Below, piece by piece: positions 1 to 6,119 of a DNA stretch of 11,216 nt. The stretch comes from Cephalothrix spiralis (lineage: Eukaryota > Nemertea > Palaeonemertea > Archinemertea > Cephalotrichidae): contig JAUCNG010378371.1 in assembly GCA_032353305.1 (NCBI GenBank), positions 1-11,216 on the forward strand, given 5' to 3'. A model generated the notes under the pieces. That model made no database searches and was not told where the DNA came from. It saw nothing but the letters and a program-made list of their open reading frames with translations. Every line of letters starts with the position of its first letter. Positions within the stretch are counted from its first letter, which is position 1. The position numbers and the translations under genes were made by a program.

Positions 1-63
1 AAGTCTTTCAAGCTCGTTGTCTTTTTCACTAATGAGCTGCTCTTTTAGCAACAGATTTTCTGT
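1..63 (-). CDS. Coiled-coil protein, duplicated exon copy (partial, cut by window edge)
   Basis: Last visible exon of the minus-strand coiled-coil gene. Its 5' border is at 63, after a CTTTCAG acceptor (plus-strand CTGAAAG at 64-70). Read in phase 0 it gives 21 residues starting TENLLLKEQL and ending NELERL. It is almost identical to the first 63 bases of the exon at 446-712: both differences in the 75-base match (1-75 against 650-724) are synonymous (GAG/GAA and CAG/CAA). The exon continues beyond the left edge, so its length and end are unknown. It is clearly coding because reading frame, splice acceptor and protein match the neighbour exactly. Whether it is spliced together with 446-712 or as an alternative to it cannot be told from DNA. 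Confidence 0.88.
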
Positions 64-445
64 CTGAAAGGCCCAGATTTTTATTAAATAAATATGAATT
101 TTTATATAAATGTTTTTGTTTACTTTTTAGATTTTAGTTGTTTTCTAATTTATAAATTAATTAATATTTTTTTTAATTAATTCTATTATCACAATTTGAA
201 GGAAACAAGCTAGATTATGCCATAATATTACTGGAAAGAACACCGCGTCTCCCCTTCCCAATAAAACATAATCTATTTTGGACCCCCATACAATTGTCAA
301 ATAGAAAAATGTTCTTCTTTACTGGCATCTGTGCCAGTTTTCCAGGCTAATTTTTTTCTATTAGACTTGTATTTATATAAGAATGGCGTAATCTATTGGG
401 ATGCACAATAAAAATGAAGACAGGGGTTGATGTAGGTTAATGTAC
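64..445 (-). other. Intron between the two duplicated exons
   Basis: Intron of 382 bp, starting with the GTACAT donor at 445 and ending with the CTTTCAG acceptor at 64. The donor lacks the usual G at intron position 5 and is weaker than others in this gene. Contents are mostly AT-rich. A 7-bp-stem hairpin (ACTGGCA, loop TCTG, TGCCAGT) lies at 321-338, and a 12/13 inverted match flanks it at 211-223 and 383-395, possibly a small degenerate foldback repeat. No further coding exon was seen. Confidence 0.7.
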
Positions 446-712
446 CTGTTTATTACCACCCTCTTCAAGTGACACTTTGTATCGACTCGTCTCATCTTCC
501 TTATCTTTTATCTTTTTCTCTAAATCCATTTTCATATTTTCAAATTCTAAATCTCTTGACCTATTATTATCTTCCCACGATATTTTAGCATTTTCATACT
601 CTTTTCGTTGATTTTCTAAATCTTTCTTTAGAGCCTCTAGTTGTTTTCTAAGTCTTTCAAGTTCGTTGTCTTTTTCACTAATGAGTTGCTCTTTTAGCAA
701 CAGATTTTCTGT
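446..712 (-). CDS. Coiled-coil protein, 89-codon exon
   Basis: Internal exon of exactly 89 codons, phase 0 at both ends. It is bounded by a CTTTCAG acceptor (713-719 on the plus strand) and the donor CAG/GTACAT at 446/445. The product begins TENLLLKEQL and ends EEGGNKQ. It is rich in Glu, Lys, Leu and Asp with heptad-like hydrophobic spacing, so a long alpha-helical coiled coil is expected, with a GG break near the end. The middle and end (SWEDN, RD.EFE, KEDE..R.KV, GGNKQ) match the exon at 1545-1757, and its start matches 1-63, so it belongs to a family of duplicated exons. The protein could be a structural, scaffold or tethering coiled-coil protein; the sequence does not say which. Confidence 0.9.
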
Positions 713-808
713 CTGAAAGGCCCAAGAATATCTATTGGTTTCAATTTATTTTCATTTCTATTTCTGATATAAAATTTTTGTTAAAACATACCAACACACA
801 AATTGAGA

Positions 809-892
809 GTAATTATGAATGGTCTGAGTGCTTAAACGTTATGGAGAGAGTGTTATACCATACAGATAGAGCACTCGGCCATTCTTAATTAC
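809..892. repeat. Imperfect inverted repeat (hairpin or foldback)
   Basis: The left arm at 809-832 reads GTAATTATGAATGG then TCTGAGTGCT. The reverse complement of the right arm at 870-892 reads GTAATTAAGAATGG then CCGAGTGCT. The arms match except for two substitutions and one single-base gap, with a 37-base spacer. This is too long for chance and resembles a small foldback element or the remains of one. No target-site duplication was identified. Confidence 0.6.
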
Positions 893-1169
893 CGTCAACT
901 TAGAAATGAATACACTATAGCGTGGATTTCGTTTGCTCCTCTGATTCCGTGCGCGATGCGCAATTTTTGAATACATCAGCGCAATATTATCGCTGTGTTT
1001 ACAACACTTAATGATTTGAAGCGCCTTATAAAAATATACTTGGCCTAAATATAAGAGGATACCACTAACCAAGTGGGGCTCAGTGTAGTGATCCTAAGTG
1101 GGGGAGGGGGTCTAGTAAGAACCCCGACGCGAGTTTACAGTTTGCTGTCTCAAAGCCTGGGGAACCATT

Positions 1170-1184
1170 GGGGGGGGGGGGGGG
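1170..1184. repeat. Mononucleotide run, G15
   Basis: Fifteen consecutive G bases in the intron between exons 446-712 and 1545-1757. Such runs are length-variable and often misread, so the exact count is unreliable. A G-quadruplex is possible together with the G-rich stretch near 1100-1110, but this is speculation. Confidence 0.9.
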
Positions 1185-1544
1185 TTCTCTTTAGAAGCAT
1201 TTTGTATTTTCTTTAATAATTGCCGATCGCTTTTTGCACTGATCTGTTTATATCATTGACATTTTAGTATGTTATAGTGGACCAAGGTAGTGGTAGAACA
1301 ATCGCGCCCTATATATATATATGAAGTCACCCGTAATACCAATCGAAATATCGAGCTGGTCAAAGAATTAATTTCTTATTCTTATCTTAAGAAAGTAGAT
1401 GGCGCTGTATTGAAACTTCAGACAAGACACAATACAAATACTATTTCTGCGCTAGGCGGGACCCTTAACCCTAATCCTGAAGAAGGGGGTGATTATCGGT
1501 TCGAGTCGCATTTTGTGAAAAGCAAAACTATCAATGCTATCTAC

Positions 1545-1757
1545 CTGTTTATTTCCCCCATCTGCTATGTTTACTTTTAGCCGATTAGCTTCATCTTCTT
1601 TGTTTTTCATATCATTGTTTAGTGATTCGAATTCTGAATCCCTTGCTTTTTCTTTTTCTTGCCACGAATTTTTTGAGTCGTCAAAGTCCTTTTTAAGGTT
1701 CCCAAGTTCCTTTTCTCGATCCTCTAACATTTTTAGCATACGATTCACCTCATCATC
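1545..1757 (-). CDS. Coiled-coil protein, 71-codon exon
   Basis: Internal exon of exactly 71 codons, phase 0 at both ends. The acceptor is TTTTCAG (plus-strand CTGAAAA at 1758-1764) and the donor is CAG/GTAGAT at 1545/1544. The product starts DDEVNRMLKM and ends ADGGNKQ. It is strongly charged and helical. It aligns with the second part of the 89-codon exon at 446-712: shared SW, RD.EFE, KEDE..R.KV and the identical GGNKQ end, with a four-residue gap in the middle. That makes it an older tandem copy of the same exon. It joins in frame to the exon at 2699-2773 upstream. Confidence 0.9.
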
Positions 1758-2698
1758 CTGAAAATTAGAATTTATGTTTTCCTAACACACCCACTCTCTC
1801 CCTACTCTGACTATCAAGAGCCAGTGCGGCGTCCGCCATTACAGAATCTAGATCTCTCTTCCTTAATCGTCATGTCTCCATTTTTGTATGTCATTTCACT
1901 TAATATATTACCGTAGTTCAATATGATATAACAAGTCGACATGAGAAATATGCCAAAATTTATGTCAAAAAATACAGTTAATCAGTCAATGTCAAGGACG
2001 TTACATTATTGTCTCAATGTTAGTTAGATGAAATATATTCTGTATTACTCCACTTCAAATTCCCTGTTAGGCCTTTTTTAATTAATTGGATTACAGATTT
2101 TTTTCTATCCATAAAAATGAGCGGCGCGGCGGGGGTTAAAAAAATAAAAATAAAATTTTAGTTTCATATTGAAGAAATCAGCGGCGAGTTAAAATAAATA
2201 TTGCATTTAGAATAAAGAGATATCCCTTCGCACAAAGTATAAATATGTACCAAATTATTGTCGTCCTCTTTTTTCTCTCGAATTTCTGATGATAAAGTTT
2301 CGATTTATCCTAATCTCTAAGTAGAAGGCCAATCTCAAAATTAGAAGGCTCTGCGTAGGAGGATGGATAAAGTCGCCCAGCAGCGGGTCAAAGAATTTTT
2401 TTTCATTTTATTTTTTGAAAGTTGTTCTAGTCTTTTTCAATTAATGATATATTTATCTTACGACGGCGGGGAAAAGTTCCTCCATTTTTCTAAAAATCTG
2501 AGCGTAATCCAATTAATTAAAAAAAGACGATCGAATTCAATTGTTCTACGGTTATTAAAACACTAAAGTCAATCCAGAACCTGTGAATGTGTACATTAAA
2601 CATTTTATGATAACAATAATCAAAATAATAAAACACAAAAAAATCAAATGTCATAAAAAATAATTCATATAAAGAAAAAATATTTTGATGTAACTTAC
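1758..2698 (-). other. Intron containing a MITE-like element
   Basis: Intron of 941 bp with a consensus GTAAGT-type donor (plus-strand CTTAC at 2694-2698) and a TTTTCAG acceptor. About half of it is the inverted-repeat element at 2072-2526. The remainder (1765-2071 and 2527-2693) is AT-rich without recognisable genes. The plus-strand reading frame at 2363-2566 runs across the right end of the element and is not credible as a gene. Confidence 0.7.
2072..2526. mobile_element. MITE-like element with perfect 21-bp inverted arms
   Basis: Positions 2074-2094 and 2504-2524 are perfect inverted copies over 21 bases. The match resumes after a 4-base gap (AGATTTTT inside each arm). The outermost part of each arm is T6 or A-rich followed by the palindrome TTAATTAA (2078-2085 and 2513-2520). 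Because TTAATTAA is its own complement, it could be an 8-bp target duplication, or contain a TTAA one, flanking a 427-bp element at 2086-2512 with ends TTGGATTAC. GC-rich blocks sit near both ends (GCGGCGCGGCGGGGG around 2120; GACGGCGGGG around 2462). There is no transposase ORF, so it would be non-autonomous. It shares features with 3720-4197. Confidence 0.68.
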
Positions 2699-2773
2699 CG
2701 ATTTTGTCGAAGATCCAGCTAATTTCAGTCGAAGTTCGTTGATTTCTTTATCTTTGTCAAGGGAATCAATTGT
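2699..2773 (-). CDS. Coiled-coil protein, 25-codon exon
   Basis: Short internal exon of 25 codons, phase 0 at both ends, with a strong acceptor (CTTTCAG, plus-strand 2774-2780) and a strong donor (TCG/GTAAGTTA at 2699/2698). The product starts TIDSLDKDKEINELRLKLAG and ends in a Ser/Thr-rich tail, SSTKS. The first part is helical and charged and resembles the start of the 446-712 exon (T..L, then SEKDNELERL against DKDKEINELRL). Being short, symmetrical and well bordered, it could be a cassette exon, but nothing here shows that it is skipped. Confidence 0.82.
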
Positions 2774-3614
2774 CTGAAAGATTAAAAATAGTATTTAGAA
2801 TCGATGGAAATATCCGAAATTAATATTTCAAATTTTGAAGAAAGAAAAAACATTTTAACAGTTGTCCATCCAGGGAGGTCAAATTTGTTCCTCATTCATT
2901 TTTCAGCATTTTAGTGATTTATTTTGCATTTACGATACAAAACAATTATTTTTTACCTATAACCATACAATAGTTTTTTGTAGTAAATGACAAAAAGACG
3001 GTTACCAATACTAAGTAGAAATAGTTGTACTTATTTCCAAAACCGGATTCATTTTGTGTTACTTGTGGACAACTTTACTGTAGTGAACTAAGGTATGTGA
3101 AAGCATTAATTTTACAGCAAACAATTATGCCAGCTACTTTGAGATAAAAAAGCCTACAACAGGCCTCATTTCTACTTTTTACCACAATTCATTTTTTATG
3201 AGTTTTAATTGACTTATTTTACGAAATATTTTGGCAATAATCTAAGCATTTTCATGATGCTGTGAGTTAAATTATGAGAATAAAATTTAATTGGCTCATC
3301 AAAAATACAAAATAGTTAGGGAACTGATATTCTTCGTTGTGTTTTCTGACGATTGGTGCTATTGAGGTACTGAAATATCAATTTGTGATAAAGAAAACGT
3401 GCAATTAATACAAAGCGTGGATTATATAAATTACAAAGCAGTATATCTCAATCACAGCAGAAATAGCATCTCTTGTGAAATGGCCTTGAACTTGACAGCG
3501 ACCTTGGCCACTATTTTAGTTAAGATAAGCCTTTAGAGCCAATACACAATGTCGATCAGCACTCTGAATTAAGCTTTATGCGATGAAATCCAAATAATAT
3601 AGGATGAGATGAAT

Positions 3615-3711
3615 TTTTAATATTAAAATTCAATGCCTTAAGATACCATTTGAAATAAGACCATTTTAATATTAAAATTCAATGCCTTAAGATACCATTT
3701 GAAATAAGACC
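3615..3711. repeat. Tandem duplication, 49-bp period, two copies
   Basis: Positions 3615-3662 are repeated exactly at 3664-3711 (48 identical bases, offset 49). Each copy begins with the palindrome TTTTAATATTAAAA. The lack of any difference suggests a very recent event. It abuts the inverted-repeat element that starts near 3720. Confidence 0.93.
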
Positions 3712-3719
3712 CTTTCTTA

Positions 3720-4197
3720 TTGATTGGTTTACGGCTTTTCAAAACAAAACTAAAACGTTGGCGGCGAGTAAGAAATAAAACAATTTTGCTCGGTGCTGTG
3801 GAGCATGATGTAGCGCGCTTGCCTTCCAATCGGAGGGTTTCAGGTTCGAGACTCCCTAGAAGTATGAATACAAAACGGATACTGGGTGGCTCGGTCAATA
3901 CAATATATTATTAATACGTGGAGAGGGACGCTGTCCCTCCTTATTATCGGTATATAGAAAATATATTAGAGTGCAGGGCATACGAGTAAATGCTCGAGCA
4001 AGCGGACCGTCTGTGTATATATGACACCCGTCATTATGTTGAAGTTGAATTGAACATTTGACCAATGTGTTTTTAATCGACAGAATATTTTTTGTATTTG
4101 ATTGATGTCAAAAAAAGACTGTCGGCGGGCGGCAAATTATAATGTTTTATTTTCATTTTTCGAAAATTTCGTAGCCGTTGTCCGTAAAACCAATCAA
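3720..4197. mobile_element. Possible second MITE-like element, related to 2072-2526
   Basis: The left end at 3720-3734 (TTGATTGGTTTACGG) recurs inverted at 4182-4197, with one extra T. GC-rich blocks lie inside both ends (GGCGGCGAGT at 3760-3769; GTCGGCGGGCGGC around 4121-4133), each next to an A/T-rich AAATAAAAC-like stretch. The motif GCGGCGAGT followed by an AATAAA-type tract is also in the 2072-2526 element (2181-2189), and both have TTGG(A/T)TTAC at the end. No convincing target duplication was found. The tRNA-like head at 3790-3862 lies inside, so either a SINE inserted here or the ends are coincidental. Confidence 0.45.
3790..3862 (+). repeat. tRNA-derived SINE-like head (Pol III A and B boxes)
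   Basis: The stretch reads like the 5' part of a tRNA: an A-box-like region TGGAGCATGATGTAGCGCGC at 3799-3818, a degenerate anticodon arm (CCTTC and GGAGG pairing around 3822-3835) and a B box GGTTCGAGACT at 3843-3853. The anticodon loop is too short and the aminoacyl stem does not close, so it is not a working tRNA. It fits the head of a tRNA-derived SINE on the plus strand. The body would follow to the right and includes a perfect 7-bp hairpin (GAGGGAC GCT GTCCCTC, 3923-3939). The 3' end is not clear. Confidence 0.6.
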
Positions 4198-4421
4198 CAG
4201 AAAAGACTTAAATGCAGGTTGTTCTGCGAGAAATTATTTGAAATTAATCTCATTATGGTGTAAAAGCAGTCATCATTAGTATCTTTACCCTATAATGATT
4301 GCAAGATGGACTGTAACACTGAAATCAAGGAATATTATAAAATATAATTTTATATTCATTATATTTAACTTTGTTTTACTTTAAGGTTGTTCACTCAGAG
4401 ATTAACCATTTTAAACAGCAT

Positions 4422-4691
4422 GAACCTAAGTCGGGGTATAGTTTCGGCTAGCCTAGAACTACATGTCTTTCTTATACGCAGTCTATCAGATGAATATTAG
4501 GTCTAGAAGAACGAGGGACCAGTAAAGAAAAATGTCATATTGTTAACAATTAGCATGGAAATAGCGCTAATACCAAGTCTATCGGTCAGGCTAACAATAT
4601 GTCCGGTTGTCCTTTACTGGATTCTCGAACACTCATCGACCATAAGACAGGGTATTATAGTTCTGGGCTAGGATTCGGTCCCAACTTGTTC
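4422..4691. mobile_element. Foldback (MITE-like) element, about 270 bp
   Basis: Long imperfect inverted arms with several ordered matching blocks: CTAGCCTAGAACTA at 4448-4461 against 4658-4671 (13/14), CCAGTAAAG at 4519-4527 against 4612-4620, and CATATTGTTA at 4536-4545 against 4592-4601. The outer ends GAACctAAGTCGGG and GAACAAGTTGGG also match loosely. The order and spacing of blocks is what a diverged hairpin element should give. There is no coding capacity. The ends are approximate. Confidence 0.65.
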
Positions 4692-4770
4692 CGCCTCATT
4701 TCTGTTCCGGTTTCCTAATATTGATGTTTCGTTTCGAAGACCCTTCAATTCAATTCATTTTTTCATGCTT

Positions 4771-4997
4771 GGCGCGCGAAATGGCCAAAAACCCTCAGTT
4801 TTCCAAAAATCCAATCAAAAGCCCCCACTTCTAACGCGTAAATTACGCGTAAGGACCTGTACCGTATTTCAGTAGAGCCTTTATCAGTGATTGTCTTATG
4901 CGTGTAACGAATGGTGACTTTTGATTGGTTAAAGTTCAGTACACAATAAAATTTCCTAACGCGTAAGAACTTGGGGTTTTGGCCCATGCGGCGCGCC
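4771..4997. mobile_element. Foldback (MITE-like) element with GGCGCGC ends
   Basis: Inverted blocks in matching order: GGCGCGC (4771-4777 against 4991-4997), ATGGCCAAAAACCC against a near copy at about 4974-4987, TAACGCGTAA-type blocks (4832-4841 and 4957-4966) and an exact CCAATCAAAAG (4811-4821 against 4918-4928). The block order near the ACGCGT motif is partly shuffled, so internal rearrangement is likely. The element has no gene of its own; a reading frame across it is incidental. The flanking target duplication was not resolved. Confidence 0.62.
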
Positions 4998-5146
4998 ATA
5001 GGATTGGACTCCATAGTGCGTTAAGGACTAAGATAAAACTGACAGATTATCATTATTTCAAGAGTCGAAATTCCGGTTAAAACTTCCATCGACCTTAAAA
5101 TATATCACTGAGAAATTAATCTAAAATTTCACAAACAAATACTCAC

Positions 5147-5353
5147 CGCTTTCTGTTTATCTTTTTCAAATGCTTCCTTAGCCCTTTGCAAGTTTTCAAT
5201 GGAAATTTTGGAGACATTTTGATCGTTTTCTAATCGTTCGATAGCTTTTCGCTTGTCTTCTAATTGTTTTTGAAGATCTTCCAGTTCCTTTTTCAAAAAG
5301 TCGAGTTCTTCATTTTTGCTATTTATGAGTACTGCCGAGGTTCTATCATTGCC
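5147..5353 (-). CDS. Coiled-coil protein, 69-codon exon
   Basis: Internal exon of exactly 69 codons, phase 0 at both ends. The acceptor is AATTCTAG (plus-strand CTAGAATT at 5354-5361) and the donor GCG/GTGAGT (5147/5146). The product starts GNDRTSAVLINS, contains LDFLKKELEDLQKQLEDK and ends FEKDKQKA. Hydrophobic residues, mainly Leu, recur with heptad-like spacing and the rest is mostly charged, so it is a coiled coil. Its first half resembles the start of the 446-712 exon (LI.SK.NEL..L.K.LE.L...LE..RK), though shared coiled-coil composition inflates such a match. The kinase gene sits in the intron just upstream of this exon in the transcript. Confidence 0.88.
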
Positions 5354-5500
5354 CTAGAATTAGAAAATAAAAAAAATTTAAAATTTAAGAATTGGATAAC
5401 ATAAAAGAAGATTCTGGGGACTAGGTCTAGGTTTATCACCTAGTTACGGACCACTGAATGTTGGCGCCTTGTATGGAAATCGACCCGGCTCATGAAATGA

Positions 5501-5508
5501 TGACGTCA
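5501..5508. promoter_or_regulatory. CRE-like palindrome TGACGTCA
   Basis: Exact full cAMP-response-element palindrome, the binding site of CREB/ATF bZIP factors, about 610 bp upstream of the kinase start codon. An 8-mer like this is expected by chance about once in tens of kilobases, so it is suggestive only. Confidence 0.3.
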
Positions 5509-6073
5509 CAAAAATTGGGAACTGAGCTTACCGGCGGTATAGAACTGAAATACAGTATGGATAGTTAAATTTCAAACAGCCTACACGGTTAAAGAAAAAT
5601 TCAGTAAAAATTGTTCAGGAAGTTTGATGATGAATTTTTATATTTTCTAAAAGTTTCAAAATCTGTTCAAAAATTATAATTTCACTGAACGATTTCTACA
5701 TTAATATAGGGCTTGTTGAATTTTGTTCAGTACGTTCAAAAACACATATTACATGTCCACCAGTACAAGTGATAACAAGTTCAAGTGTATTGTTTGTTCT
5801 GTAAATAGAATTAAAAGATATACATGTATAATAACATAAAATTCTGACCCACTTTGATAAAATACTTTCCAATTAGGCCTATAGATATGACGATTATGTA
5901 AATATAACATACATATCAAATGTATACACGATGAAAAATATGACGTAAAAGGAGACATGAATGCATATTGAGAACAAGAGTTTGGGACTTCAGATGGAAT
6001 ATTTTCTATTTTCTTTCACCGTTTGATCATCTGCGCGCGTTTAAAACTGTGCTCTTTAATGATGGGCACACAA

Positions 6074-6080
6074 TATATGA
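6074..6080 (+). promoter_or_regulatory. Possible TATA-like element
   Basis: TATATGA lies about 45 bases upstream of the start codon in an AT-rich setting. If used, the 5' UTR would be only about 15-20 bases, so this is a weak candidate. Confidence 0.18.
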
Positions 6081-6119
6081 TAAATTGAAGTTGGATTAAT
6101 AGATATTGTTTCACAAACA

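Larger units (their letters stand above)
713..1544 (-). other. Intron with an inverted repeat and a G15 tract
   Basis: Intron of 832 bp (donor GTAGAT at 1544, acceptor CTTTCAG at 713). It holds a 23-24 bp inverted repeat at 809-892, a run of 15 G at 1170-1184, a short TA dinucleotide run around 1311-1322 and otherwise unique-looking sequence. A minus-strand reading frame at 839-1072 has no coiled-coil character and no matching splice sites. I do not consider it coding. Confidence 0.7.
2774..5146 (-). other. Repeat-rich 2.4-kb intron
   Basis: Intron between exons 5147-5353 and 2699-2773, with GTGAGT donor and CTTTCAG acceptor. The part from 2781 to about 3610 is AT-rich and featureless to me. 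From 3615 to 4997 it is packed with repeats: a 49-bp tandem duplication, a tRNA-like SINE head inside a possible inverted-repeat element, and two foldback elements. No coiled-coil exon was found in it. The minus-strand frame 4763-5014 is inside a foldback element and is not a gene. Confidence 0.75.
5354..6119 (+). other. 5' flank of the ankyrin-kinase gene (within host intron)
   Basis: This 766-bp stretch is host-gene intron and also the upstream region of the plus-strand kinase gene. It contains a full CRE palindrome at 5501-5508, a small inverted repeat (CTAGGT, TTATC, ACCTAG at 5427-5443) and a TATA-like stretch near 6074. Otherwise it is AT-rich with no open coding signal. The 5' UTR start cannot be fixed from the sequence, and an upstream non-coding exon cannot be excluded. 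Confidence 0.55.

Noticed and set aside
839-1072. 77-residue minus-strand reading frame in an intron
   Set aside because: No coiled-coil character, no recognisable domain, no matching splice sites, and it starts inside an inverted repeat.
1461-1477. Telomere-like ACCCTTAACCCTAATCC
   Set aside because: Only about two and a half imperfect units, too short to claim an interstitial telomeric tract.
2363-2566. 67-residue plus-strand reading frame
   Set aside because: It crosses the right arm of the MITE-like element and has low-complexity Phe/Leu/Ser content from T-rich DNA.
3790-3862. Functional tRNA gene
   Set aside because: A and B boxes are present but the anticodon loop and acceptor stem do not form; a SINE head fits better.
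3638-3914. Overlapping short frames on both strands
   Set aside because: They run through the 49-bp duplication and the SINE-like head; non-coding repeat DNA explains them.
4289-4318. 30-base minus-strand pseudo-exon between a TTTCAG and a GTAAAG
   Set aside because: In-frame but not helical (CYSPSCNHYR) and lies among repeats; unlike all other host exons.
4763-5014. 83-residue minus-strand reading frame
   Set aside because: Coincides with the foldback element; inverted arms keep it open by chance.
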